Positions 9,155 to 20,779 are shown, counted from the first letter of the stretch. The stretch: 64,000 nucleotides of DNA from Niastella vici (GCF_002077945.1 NZ_LVYD01000055.1:1-64000); one strand, 5' to 3'. Translations and numbers: made by a program. Notes: a model not told the origin generated them from the letters alone.

Positions 9155-9751
9155 ATGAAACATAATTTTCAGGATAAGTCTCTTTTACTGGAGTTTAAGA
9201 GAGGGAATACACATGCGTTCAGGGCCGTGTATGATCTGTTTTTTCCCGGTCTTTGTTTTTTTGCAAAACGATTGGTCGATAATGACGGCGAAGGGGAAGA
9301 TATTGCTGCTGATAGTTTTGTAAAATTATTGAACCGGCACGACTCCTTCGATACCCTGCCAAATATTAAAGCCTTTCTGTACATAACTACCCGCAATGCC
9401 TGTTTGAATTACCTGCGCTACTCGCAACGCCAGCATTCATCAAAAAGAGAATTGAACCGCATACAGGAAAGAACCGATGAGCATGCCTTAAGTCTTATGG
9501 TTCATGCAGAAGTGCTGCGCGAAGTGGAATATGAAATTGAACAGCTGCCCAATCGCTGTAAAGAAATTTTTAAACTGATCTACTACGAGCGCCGCCCCGC
9601 CGATGAAATAGCTACCATGCTTGGGATCTCTATCAACACGGTTTGGGTGCAACGCGCAAAGGCCATTCAACTCATCAGGACCAACTTATTAAAGAAAGGT
9701 TTACTATCGGCATTGCTTTGCTTTCTGGCAATGAATAGTGAAAGTTCATAA
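9155..9751 (+). CDS. ECF RNA polymerase sigma factor
   Basis: 198 residues. Region 2 is visible (EDIAADSFVKLLNRHD, then AFLYITTRNACLNYLR). Region 4 has the helix-turn-helix ADEIATMLGISINTVWVQ. A hydrophobic C-terminal tail (SALLCFLAM) follows. The ATG is preceded by an A/G-rich GAGGA. It is followed 143 bp later by a FecR gene, but unlike the leftward system no receptor gene comes after that. Function as a sigma factor is certain from domain content; the regulon is unknown. Confidence 0.92.
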   Translation: MKHNFQDKSLLLEFKRGNTHAFRAVYDLFFPGLCFFAKRLVDNDGEGEDIAADSFVKLLNRHDSFDTLPNIKAFLYITTRNACLNYLRYSQRQHSSKRELNRIQERTDEHALSLMVHAEVLREVEYEIEQLPNRCKEIFKLIYYERRPADEIATMLGISINTVWVQRAKAIQLIRTNLLKKGLLSALLCFLAMNSESS

Positions 9752-9894
9752 GTTATTGATTTGAGCGCAATCTGTGCAAACTATGAACAAACCGGGAAAA
9801 TTACCATTCCTCCTTTTGTTAATGCGCCCAATTATTTACGGATATTGTAAAGGAATAGCCCCGAAATGGTGTTTCTATATCAGGGTATTGAACT

Positions 9895-11163
9895 ATGGAC
9901 ACTGAATTGAATATACCGCACATGGGAGAAGTAGATTATTTCGCGGCCTTGCTGCTGAAGCAGTTACGGCATGAAATAACCGAAGCAGAATTGCAGGAGC
10001 TGGAAAACTGGAAAGCGGGCCATCCTTCGTTTGCCCGCGTATGTGAGCAGGTGAATGATGGCGAACAATTGCTGGCCGACCTCATTGCATTGAAACAGGT
10101 TGATATGGAAGGGTGGTGGCAAAAGATCAGTGACCAAATTGAAACGGTAAAAAAGCCGGTGCCCGTTTATCGCCGCTGGTATGCCTATGCGGCTGCCGCT
10201 GTGTTATTGCTGGCGGCAGGAACCTTTGCCTGGAAATATTTAATGCCTGATAAAACACCCGCCACTGTAAATGGGAAAAATGTACCTGTGGTGGCAGATG
10301 TGCCGCCCGGTGGCAACAGGGCAACACTCACTTTATCAAACGGGGCTGTTATTGACCTGGGCAATGCCGGCAACGGCCAGCTGGCGCAGGAAGGCAATAT
10401 GAATGTTTTGAAGCCGAAGGAGGGCGAATTGAAGTATGAACCGGCAACCAGTAATCCCCGGCAAGCAGGGGCGGGCAGGCAACCGGCAGTGATCGCATAT
10501 AATACCTTAAGTACTCCAAGAGGGGGGCAATACAGCCTGGTGTTGCCCGATGGCAGCCAGGTATGGTTAAATGCCACCTCCTCTATAAAATATCCCACAC
10601 AGTTTACCGAAAATGAACGGCGGGTGACCATTACCGGCGAAGTATATTTTGAAGTAAAAAGCCTGGCAAAAAAACTTCCATTTATAGTTACTGTGCAATC
10701 GCAGGCCGGAGCAAATTTAGAAGTGGTGGAAGTGCTGGGAACACGTTTCAATATCATGGCCTATGATGATGAAGCAACAGCCAAAACAACTTTATTGAAA
10801 GGAAAAGTAAAGATCTCGGTGCCGGGTGATAACTTCAGGCTGTTACAACCCGGTCAGCAGGCGCAAATACCACAGCAGTTGGCGGGTAATGGCATCAAAG
10901 TAATTGAAGTGGAAGATGTGGAAGATGTGGCCGGCTGGAAGGATGGGTTGGTTACGCTGAAAAATGCCGATGTAAAGACCATCATGCGCATACTGGCCCG
11001 CTGGTATAATGTAGAAATAAGCTATCAGGGAAATACCTCCAACTATACATTTACAGGAACGCTCCCACTGAAAAACAATCTCTCCGTTGTTATGAAGCTG
11101 TTGGAGTATAACGGTGTTCACCTCACCTTGCAGCAAAATCACAAGATAATAGTTAAGCCATAA
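9895..11163 (+). CDS. FecR-family anti-sigma factor without a linked receptor
   Basis: 422 residues, longer than the leftward FecR. The N-terminal sigma-binding region is followed by a transmembrane helix (about 98-118, AYAAAAVLLLAAGTFAW). A Pro/Gly-rich periplasmic linker (NGKNVPVVADVPPGGN and the AGAGRQPAV region) precedes the FecR domain (VWLNATSSIKYPTQF... GEVYFEVKS, about 220-320). The C-terminal DUF4974 domain follows (VTLKNADVKTIMRILARWY). In this family the next gene is normally a SusC or TonB receptor; here 650 bp without a gene follows. It may answer to a receptor encoded elsewhere. Confidence 0.93.
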   Translation: MDTELNIPHMGEVDYFAALLLKQLRHEITEAELQELENWKAGHPSFARVCEQVNDGEQLLADLIALKQVDMEGWWQKISDQIETVKKPVPVYRRWYAYAAAAVLLLAAGTFAWKYLMPDKTPATVNGKNVPVVADVPPGGNRATLTLSNGAVIDLGNAGNGQLAQEGNMNVLKPKEGELKYEPATSNPRQAGAGRQPAVIAYNTLSTPRGGQYSLVLPDGSQVWLNATSSIKYPTQFTENERRVTITGEVYFEVKSLAKKLPFIVTVQSQAGANLEVVEVLGTRFNIMAYDDEATAKTTLLKGKVKISVPGDNFRLLQPGQQAQIPQQLAGNGIKVIEVEDVEDVAGWKDGLVTLKNADVKTIMRILARWYNVEISYQGNTSNYTFTGTLPLKNNLSVVMKLLEYNGVHLTLQQNHKIIVKP

Positions 11164-11813
11164 TTTGATAGTGAACTAAGGGTTTGAAGTTCTTACTCCC
11201 CCTTTAGGGGGCTGGGGGTAAAACACATGCGCCGGTAATGAGCATATAACTAACCGGATGATGATGTGCGAAAGGAGCGAGTGTTAAATGAGTAAGGCCA
11301 AGCAAACCCTCACAATAGCATGCTTTGGCTTAACCAATTTACCGGTTATACTGATATGCGTTCACTACCAGCGCAGGAGTATTACACTATTCAACCAATA
11401 CCATGATAAACCTTATCTTATGAAATGTAGACGATGATTTTTTACGTTGTTTCCTGAAATTTGGCAACCAACAGGGCAGGTGATCAAAGGTCTTTAGATA
11501 GTGACGGATTGGAATTTTCGGGCTTATACTGATATAACAATTATCATCACCTGACGCAACGCCAATTCAAAGGTACAAAGCCTGCTGCTCCAATTCCAAA
11601 TTTCACCTGCAAAAACATTTTGCCAAAAACGCGAAAAGGCAATATTTTTTTTAAGCCTATATATAGTTTATTTGTTTGTCAGTTTTGCCAAGTTCTCATA
11701 GCGAAACTACAGTTACAAGTTTCAGGTTTCAAGTTGCAGGGAAATACGGATTAACTTGAGGCTGGCCCTGTAACCTGTAACTTGTAACATGTAACAGAGA
11801 ACCGGTAACGGCA
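11164..11813. other. Gene-free stretch after the orphan FecR
   Basis: 650 bp with no frame I can support on either strand. It holds a G/C palindrome CCCCCTTTAGGGGG near 11199-11213. It also holds an inverted repeat of 7-bp units at 11708-11797, listed separately. It occupies the place where a SusC-type receptor would be expected, but I cannot recognise receptor remnants. Confidence 0.5.
11708..11797. repeat. Intergenic inverted repeat of 7-bp units (family R5, GTAACTT)
   Basis: The right arm (11766-11797) is a run of 7-bp variants GTAACCT, GTAACTT, GTAACAT, GTAACAG. The left arm (11708-11741) is its imperfect reverse complement, with units such as AGTTACA, AGTTTCA and GGTTTCA. The spacer is about 25 bp. 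It lies near the 3' end of the AraC-type gene. Confidence 0.8.
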
Positions 11814-12794
11814 TTACTCACTATGTTCCTTACTTCGTTCACGGGCCGTTATATTATAGTACTTCTTAAATGCCTTCGAAAAAGCACTTAAATTAGTATA
11901 CCCTACTTCTTCTGCCACTTGCGATACCGAATATTTTTTCCCCGATAACAACTGCCACGCTTTTTCCATTCGTATATCGCGTAAATAATCGGCCGGGCTG
12001 CTCTGGTACAACTGGTGAAATCCTGTCTTGAGTTTATAATCATTCAATCCCGTTAGCTGGGTGATCTCTTTGAGCGTCCAGTCGTGTTGCAGATCGTCTT
12101 CCATTTTTTTTCTGATCCCGTAAATTGCCTGCGCTTCCTGCATGGAAAGGGTTACAGGTTCCCATAAAGGACGTTCCGAAATATTTTCAAGGCATAACGT
12201 TAATAAACCCATGCTTTTCATCTGCAGCACAGATGTTGACCGTTTACCCATTTGCAGTAACTGATGCACTTTTGCCAGCAGCCCCCGGTCGGCCACCTGG
12301 TTAACCGGTACCAGCATGGCCGGTTGTTCGTGTAAAACTTTTTTCTGAAAATCATTCATCAGAACTAAAGGTGGTAATTTTTCGTCCAGGGTTTCAGTCG
12401 GAAATTCAATGTCTACTGAAAAATAAACACCCGCATGTTGAAAATGCAACCGGTTATGCTGAAAAGGAATATACAATAGATTATACCCCTGTTCATAAAA
12501 TACCAGATTGCCCAGTCCTTCAATATGATACTGTATATGATTGGTTAAATGAAAGCGCAGCTTCAGCATGGGGTCGTACTCCTGCATAACGATGGTACAG
12601 CCCCGGTTCAGTATAAAATGTTGCAACCGTACAGTTATTGCCTCACTCTGTATTTGCTGAAACAGCACATGGCCAAAGGTGCCCGATGCCGAAATACCCG
12701 TTGCACCCGCAACCAGGTATTTATCCAGTACTTCCGGAAGTTGATCTGTTAACACCAACTCTTTATCATTATCAGCGATCAATTTTATTAGCAT
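11814..12794 (-). CDS. AraC-family transcriptional regulator
   Basis: About 326 residues from the ATG at 12794; a TTG 9 bp upstream is the alternative. The N-terminal two-thirds is an unassigned ligand or dimerisation region. The C-terminal about 100 residues carry the paired helix-turn-helix of AraC/XylS proteins: a first one around LKEITQLTGLNDYKLKTGF, and a second with SVSQVAEEVGYTNLSAFSKA followed by F-K-K-Y-Y. It resembles the siderophore/PchR-like group of Bacteroidota regulators in its KTGF variant of the first recognition helix. It is transcribed alone and its target cannot be read from neighbours. Confidence 0.88.
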   Translation of the reverse strand: MLIKLIADNDKELVLTDQLPEVLDKYLVAGATGISASGTFGHVLFQQIQSEAITVRLQHFILNRGCTIVMQEYDPMLKLRFHLTNHIQYHIEGLGNLVFYEQGYNLLYIPFQHNRLHFQHAGVYFSVDIEFPTETLDEKLPPLVLMNDFQKKVLHEQPAMLVPVNQVADRGLLAKVHQLLQMGKRSTSVLQMKSMGLLTLCLENISERPLWEPVTLSMQEAQAIYGIRKKMEDDLQHDWTLKEITQLTGLNDYKLKTGFHQLYQSSPADYLRDIRMEKAWQLLSGKKYSVSQVAEEVGYTNLSAFSKAFKKYYNITARERSKEHSE

Positions 12795-13361
12795 ACCTAC
12801 CAATGATTTAATGGGCTATTTTTCACACAGTGGTTTACTGTGCAATGCCATATTGAAATAGCATGCGCCAGAGCCAGGTGAACTGTCATTATTCTTTTGA
12901 GAACAGCCTACTGTAAATGATAACCAGATAGGTGAACCACCTATTGCCAAACGTTAGTATCAGATCCATTGTGCAGCGCGATCATCAGGCCCTTGTGGGG
13001 ATGTTGTAGGTATGCTATAATATGCATGGTAGAGAAAGACGCAGCACCGGCTAAAGGTAAGGGAATTTTTTTCCAATCAATTACGAATTCCGCTTTAAAA
13101 TTTTGTGAAGAGCAGTGCTAACGCGGGTTTCAATTAGTGCCTGCAGATAGCCTCATCAGCTGATAGTACAGGTAACAGTGGTATTCAACCGGAGTTTATT
13201 AAAAAACACGTGTCTGTTTAGTATTACCATAAAAAAATAGCTTATTTTACCAATGAAGTGTTGAACCCCGCCATTTCATTAATTCCGATACCTGCAAAAA
13301 CACCACCTTTATCCGATCTCCCGGTTTTTTTTAAAAAAAATCATGTTTTCTTATCTAAATT
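12795..13361. other. Gene-free divergent intergenic region
   Basis: 567 bp between the divergent AraC-type and GNAT-type genes. No supported coding frame. It must contain both promoters. The 50 bp before the GNAT start are very T/A-rich. Confidence 0.45.
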
Positions 13362-13967
13362 ATGACAACCCCAATCCCCGATTCCCTTTGCCAATCACTC
13401 AACGTACGAAAAGAACAACCCATTGTACTGCAAAAAGAGCTGGTACCCGGTTATTTGATCAGTTTACGCCCGGTATCGATGCATGACAATAACGACATTA
13501 ACGTCATTCAGGAATGGCTAACCGATGGGTACCCCGGCAAGGCCGGTTTGCCGGCCGACCAGTTGCGGGTGTTCTTCATACTGCTGGCCGAAAGCACCTA
13601 TGCCCAGGCTTTTATGGTATTGCTGAACGGTATTACGCCTATTGGTCAGCTGGAGGTATACCAGGTGTTGCACGACGAGCTGAAAGATGCTGTTGATGCC
13701 CGGGAAGGCGATTTCAGAATATATGTGCCGGTAATGCCTGTCATCAGCGACTTTCCTCAAATAACAATACAGATCTTACAAACCTGCCTCAGTTACTTCT
13801 TTTCCTGTATTGAAGTAAAACGCATTTTTTGGGTGATACCGGTAAGCGATGCGGCCCGAAATAAAGTAGCCCTCAATACCGGCTTCGGCTTACACAAATC
13901 ACTGCGCGAATTAACCATCGATGGCGAACAGCCGGCGAAAGTATATCAGTATACGCGCCTGATGTAG
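13362..13967 (+). CDS. GNAT-family N-acetyltransferase
   Basis: 201 residues. The order of segments fits a GNAT fold of the Acetyltransf_8 (siderophore or aminoglycoside acetyltransferase-like) type. A first strand LISLRPVSMHDN leads into a helix containing WLTDGYPG. A central beta-hairpin (AFMVLLNGITPIGQLEVYQV) follows, then a late helix-strand pair KRIFWVIPVSDAARNKVALN and the typical ending NTGFGLHKSLREL. The acyl-CoA loop is not a textbook Q/R-x-x-G-x-G/A, so it may be divergent. Alone between an AraC gene and the large kinase. The substrate is not known. Confidence 0.7.
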   Translation: MTTPIPDSLCQSLNVRKEQPIVLQKELVPGYLISLRPVSMHDNNDINVIQEWLTDGYPGKAGLPADQLRVFFILLAESTYAQAFMVLLNGITPIGQLEVYQVLHDELKDAVDAREGDFRIYVPVMPVISDFPQITIQILQTCLSYFFSCIEVKRIFWVIPVSDAARNKVALNTGFGLHKSLRELTIDGEQPAKVYQYTRLM

Positions 13968-14335
13968 GCATATTTATATTAAATTGTTTTGTTATCTTTT
14001 TTGGTATCTGGCCCCGTAATTAAATAGATACATTTTTCAGTAGACGATATGATTTTTTATCAATTGTTTGGGTAGCGCTTTGCCCATTTTGGGGTGGCGT
14101 AGCCTAAATGGGGATTATATAGTAGTTTCTGATTTAAACTTTTTGCCCAAAAACCTGGAAAAAGCTGTATGAATTATTACCAAAAAAACGGAACGCCGTT
14201 TGTTTCAAAAGACGGCAACATTGTACCGTGCAGGATCGCTATCTCCAAACATCGATTGTTGGCTCATCAGCTCCTGTGCAATTCTCCAGCAGACCGGTTT
14301 CTCAATTTTAAAAGTAAACATTAAAAAACCTGATT
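13968..14335. promoter_or_regulatory. Leader region of the giant hybrid kinase gene
   Basis: 368 bp without a gene. It contains an inverted repeat CCCATTT...AAATGGG near 14077-14112 and must hold the promoter of the kinase operon. No -33/-7 pair is clear enough to place. Confidence 0.35.
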
Positions 14336-17300
14336 ATGGCGCGTTCAAAACCCAATACTACCCGCCCGGCGAAGCAAGAAATAGCGGCAGTGCCTGTGAA
14401 TGGTAAACATCCCTCTTCAAAAAAGAACTCCAAAATATCATTAAGCGAAGCAGATATAGAGAACAATCAGCGGCAGCTAAGCGGCTTTCTCGATTCCCGC
14501 GAGTTGTTGCAGGTGCTTACCCAGGTAAAGAACGGGAACTTCAGTGTGCGCATGCCCATTGACCAGGTAGGCCTCAGCGGAAAGATCTGCGATACGCTCA
14601 ACGAAATAATTTCCCTCAACGAAAAAATGATGATGGAGTTTACCCGTGCCGGTAATACCATCGGTAAGCAGGGTAAGCTGAACCAGCGTATTGAGTTGCC
14701 CAATGCCCGCGGCGCCTGGCGCACCGGTGTTGAATCGTTGAACATCCTCATCAGTGACCTGGTGCACCCCACCATCGAGATCGCCGATGTAATTAGCTCG
14801 GTGGCAAAAGGTAACCTGTCGAAAGAAATGCCGCTCGAGATCGGTGGCCACGTATTGCAGGGAGAATTTGCCACTATTGCCAAGGAAGTGAACGACATGG
14901 TGAAACAGCTGAACCTGTTTTCCATGGAGGTAACGCGTGTGGCCCGTGAAGTGGGTTCTGAAGGTAAACTGGGCGGACAGGCAAAAGTAAAAGGCGTGGG
15001 TGGGGTATGGAAAGACCTTACCGACTCGGTGAACCAAATGGCCAGTAACCTTACCGGTCAGGTGCGTAACATTGCCGAGGTAACCACCGCGGTGGCAAAA
15101 GGTGACCTGTCGAAAAAGATCACGGTAGACGTAAAGGGGGAGATCCTCGAATTGAAAAATACCATCAACACGATGGTTGACCAGTTAAACTCCTTCTCTT
15201 CAGAGGTAACGCGTGTGGCGCTGGAGGTAGGTACCGAAGGTAAACTGGGCGGGCAGGCGCAGGTAAAAGGCGTGGCCGGAACCTGGAAAGACCTTACCGA
15301 TTCGGTGAACCAGATGGCGAGTAACCTTACCGGCCAGGTGCGCAACATTGCCGAAGTAACCACCGCGGTGGCAAAGGGTGACCTTAGCCGTAAGATCACA
15401 GTAGACGTAAAAGGGGAGATCCTCGAGTTAAAAAATACGATCAATACAATGGTTGACCAGTTGAACTCCTTCTCGGCCGAGGTAACGCGTGTGGCGCGTG
15501 AAGTAGGGTCAGAAGGTAAGCTGGGCGGCCAGGCAAAAGTAAAAGGGGTAGGTGGGGTATGGAAAGACCTTACCGACTCGGTAAACCAAATGGCGAGTAA
15601 CCTTACCGGTCAGGTACGTAATATCGCCGAGGTAACCACGGCCGTGGCAAAGGGTGACCTTAGCCGTAAGATCACAGTGGACGTACGCGGTGAGATCCTC
15701 GAATTGAAAAATACCATCAATACGATGGTTGACCAGTTGAACTCCTTCTCGTCTGAAGTAACGCGTGTGGCGTTGGAAGTAGGTACCGAAGGTAAACTGG
15801 GCGGGCAGGCGCAGGTAAAAGGCGTGGCCGGCACCTGGAAAGACCTTACCGACTCGGTGAACGGGATGGCCAGTAACCTTACCGGCCAGGTGCGTAACAT
15901 TGCCGAGGTAACCACCGCGGTGGCCAAGGGTGACCTTAGCCGTAAGATCACGGTGGATGTAAAAGGAGAGATCCTGGAGTTGAAGAATACAATCAATACG
16001 ATGGTTGACCAGCTGAACTCATTTGGGTCTGAAGTAACGCGTGTGGCGCGTGAAGTGGGATCGGAAGGGAAGCTGGGCGGCCAGGCCGAAGTACGCGGTG
16101 TGGGCGGAACCTGGAAAGACTTAACAGATAGTGTAAATATCATGGCCAGTAACCTTACCTCACAGGTGCGTAACATTGCCGAGGTAACCACAGCGGTGGC
16201 CAACGGTGACCTTAGCCGCAAGATCGATGTGGACGTGCGCGGTGAAATTCTGGAGCTGAAGAATACGATCAATACGATGGTTGACCAGCTGCGTGGTTTT
16301 GCCTCTGAAGTAACGCGTGTGGCGCGTGAAGTGGGGTCGGAAGGAAAGCTGGGCGGCCAGGCCGAAGTGCGTGGTGTGGCCGGAACCTGGAAAGACCTTA
16401 CCGATTCGGTGAACATGATGGCCAGCAACCTTACCAACCAGGTGCGTAACATTGCCGAAGTGACCACCGCGGTGGCCAAGGGTGACCTTAGCCGTAAGAT
16501 CACGGTGGATGTAAAAGGCGAGATCCTGGAGCTGAAGAACACCATCAACACGATGGTTGACCAGTTGAATGGTTTTGCTTCGGAAGTAACGCGTGTGGCG
16601 CGTGAAGTGGGATCGGAAGGTAAACTGGGCGGACAGGCGGATGTGCCCGGTGTGGCCGGCACCTGGAAAGACTTAACGGATAGTGTAAATAAAATGGCGA
16701 GTAACCTTACCTCGCAGGTGCGTAACATCGCCGAGGTAACCACAGCGGTGGCCAATGGCGACCTTAGCCGAAAGATAGATGTGAACGTAAAAGGGGAGAT
16801 CCTGGAGCTCAAGAACACCATCAATACGATGGTTGACCAGCTGCGCGGTTTTGCCTCTGAAGTAACGCGTGTGGCGCGTGAGGTAGGTACCGATGGTAAA
16901 TTGGGCGGACAGGCAAACGTGCCCGGTGTGGCCGGCACCTGGAAAGATCTCACCGACTCGGTAAACCAGATGGCCGGTAACCTTACCGACCAGGTGCGTA
17001 ACATTGCCGAAGTGGCCATTGCGGTGGCCAATGGCGACATGTCGAAGAAAATTACGGTTGACGTACGTGGTGAGATCCTGCAGCTGAAAGAAACGCTGAA
17101 CACGATGGTTGACCAGCTGCGTGCCTTTGCCTCTGAAGTAACGCGTGTGGCGCGTGAAGTGGGTACCGATGGTAAACTGGGCGGACAGGCGTTTGTGCCG
17201 GGTGTGGCCGGCACCTGGAAAGACCTTACCGACTCGGTGAACCAGATGACCGGTAACCTTACCGACCAGGTGCGTAATATTGCCGAAGTAACCAAGGCGG

Positions 17301-20300
17301 TGGCCAGTGGCGACCTGTCGAAAACCGTGGCCATCGACGTAAAAGGGGAGATCCTCGATCTCAAAAACACCATCAATACCATGGTGAACCAGCTGCAGAG
17401 CTTTGCCTCTGAAGTAACGCGTGTGGCCCGTGAGGTAGGTACAGAAGGTAAACTGGGCGGACAGGCTGAAGTACGCGGGGTTGCGGGAACCTGGAAAGAC
17501 CTTACCGATAGTGTGAACATGATGGCCAGTAACCTTACCAACCAGGTGCGTGGTATCGCCAAGGTGGTAACGGCGGTGGCAACCGGTAACCTGAAACAAA
17601 AACTTACCATAGTATCGCGCGGTGAAGTAGCGCAGTTAATTGATACCATCAATGAAATGATCGATACGCTGGCGACGTTTGCCGACCAGGTAACTACCGT
17701 TGCCCGTGAGGTGGGGGTTGAAGGGCGGTTGGGCGGTCAGGCCAGTGTGCCCGGTGCAAGCGGTATCTGGAAAAACCTTACCGAGAACGTGAACCAGCTG
17801 GCGCAGAACCTTACCACCCAGGTGCGTTCTATTTCTGAAGTGGCCTCGGCGGTAACAAAAGGCGACCTTACCCGTACCATTCGCGTGGAAGCAAAGGGCG
17901 AAGTGGAAGCCCTGAAAGATACCATTAACCAGATGATCAGCAACCTGCGCGAAACCACCTTGCGTAACCAGGAGCAGGACTGGCTGAAATCGAACCTCGC
18001 CAAATTCGGGCAAATGCTGCAGGGCCAGCGCGACCTGAAGACGGTAACACAAAAAATATTATCGGAGCTGGCCCGTGTGGTAAGCGCGCATTTCGGCGCC
18101 TTCTATATCCTGAAGCAGGACGATGATACCCAGGTTGTAAACCTGAGCCTGTTTGCGGCTTATGGTTATAAATCAGATAAGAACTTTCAAACCGAATTTG
18201 CGATCGGCGAAGGGCTGGTGGGGCAGGTGGCCCTCGATAAGGAACGCATTATTTTGTCGAATGTGCCTTCCAATTACATTCGCATCAGTTCGGCGCTGGG
18301 TAAAGCCAAACCAGCCAACGTGATCATTCAGCCGGTGTTGTTCGAGAACAATGTGAAAGCGGTTATTGAGATGGCCTCGCTGGAATCGTTCAGCCAAACC
18401 CACCTCGACTTCCTGAGCCAGCTTACAGAAAGTATCGGTATCGTGTTGAACACCATTGAAGCGAATACCCGTACCGAAGAGCTGCTGACCCAGTCGCAAT
18501 CGTTGGCCAGTGAGTTGAAAGTACAACAGGAAGAGTTGCGCCGCACCAACGATGAGCTGCAGGATAAAGCGCTGTTGCTGGTAAAACAAAAGAATGAGGT
18601 GGAAGCCAAGAACAAGGAGGTGGAAGAAGCGCGGCGCTCACTCGAAGAAAAAGCAGAGCAGTTAACACTGACCTCGAAATATAAATCGGAGTTCCTGGCG
18701 AATATGTCGCACGAGTTGCGTACGCCGCTGAACAGCTTGCTGATCCTTGCGCAGCAACTGTACGAAAATGCCGAAGGCAACTTAACCGAAAAGCAGATCC
18801 GCTATGCGAAAACGATCCACTCCTGCGGTGATGACCTTATACAACTGATCAACGACATCCTCGACCTGTCGAAGATCGAATCGGGGTTCATTACGGCCAA
18901 CATAGCGCCGGTACGGTATTACGAGATCACCGGCTTTGTGGAAACCACCTTCAAACCCATTGCCGAAGCACGGCATTTGCGCTTTACCATTGAAACCGAT
19001 ACCAAGTTGCCGGAGACAATGGAAACCGATATACAACGGTTGAACCAGATCCTGAAGAACCTGTTGTCGAACTCCTTCAAGTTTACAGAAAAAGGAGAGG
19101 TGAAGCTGAAGATCTATGAAGCCAACCGCAACTGGAAACCCGGTAATTCCTCGCTCGACAACGCGCAACGCGTGGTGGCCTTTGCCATCAGTGATACGGG
19201 TATTGGTATCCCGCTCGAAAAACAAAGCATCATCTTTGAAGCCTTTCAACAGGCCGAAGGAAGTACCAGCCGTAAATATGGCGGAACCGGTTTGGGCCTG
19301 TCGATCAGCCGCGGGTTGACCGAACTGTTAGGTGGAACCATTGAGCTCGACAGCACGCCGGGAACGGGAAGTACGTTCACCCTGTTCCTGCCTATTGATA
19401 ACGTATCGGGCGTGGTAACGCGCGAAGCACCGGCCAACCTCAACCTGAGCGAATACCAGTACCAGTTGGGCAGCGACAGCGGGGAAATTGATACCCTGTT
19501 AAATTCAATAAGGGTTACCGGTGAAGGCAATGATAGCGGTGGTTTGCATATTGTGAGCGAAATGATCAACGATACCGGCGACGACCGCAATAATGTACAA
19601 CCGAACGAAAAAGCCCTCCTGATAGTTGAAGATGACATCCGCTTTGGTAAGATCATCATTGAAAAGGCGCATCAATATGGGTTGAAGGCGATCGTAGCCA
19701 CCAACTATATAGAGGTATTCGATTTCATCAACCGCTTTACCCCCATCGCCATAACGCTCGATGTGAAGTTGCCCGATACCAGCGGCTGGAAGGTAATGGA
19801 ACTGTTGCGCAATGACCTCAGCTACCGCCATATACCCATACATTTGATCTCGGGCGAAGAGAACCGCAGCCTGGCTCTGAAACGCGGGGCCCGCAGCTTC
19901 AGGCTAAAACCGCTGGATAATGAATCGCTCAACGACCTGTTCGATGATATTATCTCATTCAATAAGAAAGATGTAAAACAGATCCTGGTGGTAGAGGATA
20001 ACGAAGTAGACGCTTCACAGATCGTTAAATTGCTGAGCACCGATAACATGCAGGTGACGCTGGCCGAAACCGGCGAAAAGGCCATGCATGATATCAACAG
20101 CAGGGATTTCGATTGCATTATCCTCGATTATTCGCTGCCCGACCTGCCTGGTCAGGATCTGGTGAACCTGGTGGCTGAAAACAAACCCCGGTTAACCCCG
20201 GTGATCATGTACTCGGCCCGGGAATTCAATAAAAAGGAATTGCAACAATTGAACAACGTGTCGAGCAAGATCCTGTTAAAAGGAGTGAACTCGCTGGAGC

Positions 20301-20779
20301 ACCTGCTCGAAGAAACTGTGCTGCACCTGCACATCAACCACAAAGACCTGCAGGCCGAAAAACGGAAGGTGATCGAGAATATTCGTAAAAAGGAAGATAT
20401 TCTCACTGGCAAGAACATATTGGTAGTGGATGACGATGTGCGTAATTTATTTGCACTAACCACTGTGTTTGAGCGTTATAATATCAATGTGATCACCGCC
20501 GAAAGTGGAAAGGAAGCTATTAATATTATCCGGGACGACAATCCGAAGATAGATATGGTACTGATGGATATCATGATGCCTGAGATGGATGGCTATGAAA
20601 CCACGCAAAAGATAAGGCGCGAACATAAGAACAGTACCTTGCCTATAATTGCAGTTACGGCAAAAGCGATGAAAGGCGACAGGCAGAAATGTATTGAAGC
20701 AGGAGCCTCGGATTATATTACAAAGCCATTGAAGATCGATCAATTGTTGTCTTTAATGAGAGTGTGGTTCTATAAATAG
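14336..20779 (+). CDS. Giant soluble hybrid histidine kinase with 11 HAMP-type repeats, GAF and three receivers
   Basis: 2147 residues with no transmembrane segment, so cytoplasmic. Order: a divergent HAMP-like start (about 55-190); eleven 92-residue repeats (192-1203), each with the core [19 protein letters not shown] and [16 protein letters not shown]; a GAF domain (about 1230-1385); a coiled coil; HisKA with phospho-acceptor His1459 in [11 protein letters not shown]; HATPase with [16 protein letters not shown] and GGTGLGLS; then three receivers with Asp1809, Asp1931 and Asp2078. The layout matches fungal group III (Nik1/Os-1) kinases, which sense osmotic stress through poly-HAMP arrays of alternating HAMP and HAMP-like linkers, plus extra receivers. 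The next kinase gene starts 24 bp downstream, so they form an operon. Signal unknown. Confidence 0.93.
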   Translation: MARSKPNTTRPAKQEIAAVPVNGKHPSSKKNSKISLSEADIENNQRQLSGFLDSRELLQVLTQVKNGNFSVRMPIDQVGLSGKICDTLNEIISLNEKMMMEFTRAGNTIGKQGKLNQRIELPNARGAWRTGVESLNILISDLVHPTIEIADVISSVAKGNLSKEMPLEIGGHVLQGEFATIAKEVNDMVKQLNLFSMEVTRVAREVGSEGKLGGQAKVKGVGGVWKDLTDSVNQMASNLTGQVRNIAEVTTAVAKGDLSKKITVDVKGEILELKNTINTMVDQLNSFSSEVTRVALEVGTEGKLGGQAQVKGVAGTWKDLTDSVNQMASNLTGQVRNIAEVTTAVAKGDLSRKITVDVKGEILELKNTINTMVDQLNSFSAEVTRVAREVGSEGKLGGQAKVKGVGGVWKDLTDSVNQMASNLTGQVRNIAEVTTAVAKGDLSRKITVDVRGEILELKNTINTMVDQLNSFSSEVTRVALEVGTEGKLGGQAQVKGVAGTWKDLTDSVNGMASNLTGQVRNIAEVTTAVAKGDLSRKITVDVKGEILELKNTINTMVDQLNSFGSEVTRVAREVGSEGKLGGQAEVRGVGGTWKDLTDSVNIMASNLTSQVRNIAEVTTAVANGDLSRKIDVDVRGEILELKNTINTMVDQLRGFASEVTRVAREVGSEGKLGGQAEVRGVAGTWKDLTDSVNMMASNLTNQVRNIAEVTTAVAKGDLSRKITVDVKGEILELKNTINTMVDQLNGFASEVTRVAREVGSEGKLGGQADVPGVAGTWKDLTDSVNKMASNLTSQVRNIAEVTTAVANGDLSRKIDVNVKGEILELKNTINTMVDQLRGFASEVTRVAREVGTDGKLGGQANVPGVAGTWKDLTDSVNQMAGNLTDQVRNIAEVAIAVANGDMSKKITVDVRGEILQLKETLNTMVDQLRAFASEVTRVAREVGTDGKLGGQAFVPGVAGTWKDLTDSVNQMTGNLTDQVRNIAEVTKAVASGDLSKTVAIDVKGEILDLKNTINTMVNQLQSFASEVTRVAREVGTEGKLGGQAEVRGVAGTWKDLTDSVNMMASNLTNQVRGIAKVVTAVATGNLKQKLTIVSRGEVAQLIDTINEMIDTLATFADQVTTVAREVGVEGRLGGQASVPGASGIWKNLTENVNQLAQNLTTQVRSISEVASAVTKGDLTRTIRVEAKGEVEALKDTINQMISNLRETTLRNQEQDWLKSNLAKFGQMLQGQRDLKTVTQKILSELARVVSAHFGAFYILKQDDDTQVVNLSLFAAYGYKSDKNFQTEFAIGEGLVGQVALDKERIILSNVPSNYIRISSALGKAKPANVIIQPVLFENNVKAVIEMASLESFSQTHLDFLSQLTESIGIVLNTIEANTRTEELLTQSQSLASELKVQQEELRRTNDELQDKALLLVKQKNEVEAKNKEVEEARRSLEEKAEQLTLTSKYKSEFLANMSHELRTPLNSLLILAQQLYENAEGNLTEKQIRYAKTIHSCGDDLIQLINDILDLSKIESGFITANIAPVRYYEITGFVETTFKPIAEARHLRFTIETDTKLPETMETDIQRLNQILKNLLSNSFKFTEKGEVKLKIYEANRNWKPGNSSLDNAQRVVAFAISDTGIGIPLEKQSIIFEAFQQAEGSTSRKYGGTGLGLSISRGLTELLGGTIELDSTPGTGSTFTLFLPIDNVSGVVTREAPANLNLSEYQYQLGSDSGEIDTLLNSIRVTGEGNDSGGLHIVSEMINDTGDDRNNVQPNEKALLIVEDDIRFGKIIIEKAHQYGLKAIVATNYIEVFDFINRFTPIAITLDVKLPDTSGWKVMELLRNDLSYRHIPIHLISGEENRSLALKRGARSFRLKPLDNESLNDLFDDIISFNKKDVKQILVVEDNEVDASQIVKLLSTDNMQVTLAETGEKAMHDINSRDFDCIILDYSLPDLPGQDLVNLVAENKPRLTPVIMYSAREFNKKELQQLNNVSSKILLKGVNSLEHLLEETVLHLHINHKDLQAEKRKVIENIRKKEDILTGKNILVVDDDVRNLFALTTVFERYNINVITAESGKEAINIIRDDNPKIDMVLMDIMMPEMDGYETTQKIRREHKNSTLPIIAVTAKAMKGDRQKCIEAGASDYITKPLKIDQLLSLMRVWFYK
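14909..17944 (+). repeat. Eleven tandem 276-bp coding repeats (poly-HAMP array)
   Basis: Eleven in-frame units of exactly 92 codons. Spacing checked at the GAGG before the conserved threonine codon: 14927 to 15203 is 276 bp. Units 1 and 3 and units 2 and 4 are the closest pairs (KVKGVGGVW versus QVKGVAGTW variants), which points to duplication of a two-unit block. Units 10 and 11 are the most divergent and lead into the GAF domain. Confidence 0.95.

Noticed and set aside
11164-11813. Remnant of a SusC receptor after the orphan FecR
   Set aside because: No plug, STN or barrel motif can be recognised in any frame; only the position suggests it.
16673-17599. 308-codon frame on the minus strand, rich in His and Gly
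   Set aside because: A second antisense shadow of the same repeats in another frame.
15610-17652. 680-codon open frame on the minus strand
   Set aside because: It is the antisense shadow of the poly-HAMP repeats; the same lack of stops recurs every 276 bp because the coding repeat does. Its product is a repetitive Ser/Arg/Pro-rich string with no fold.
14336-20779. Poly-HAMP array as an assembly artefact
   Set aside because: Units differ from each other at many synonymous and non-synonymous sites and keep the frame, so it is not a collapsed or duplicated assembly error, although exact copy number cannot be proven here.
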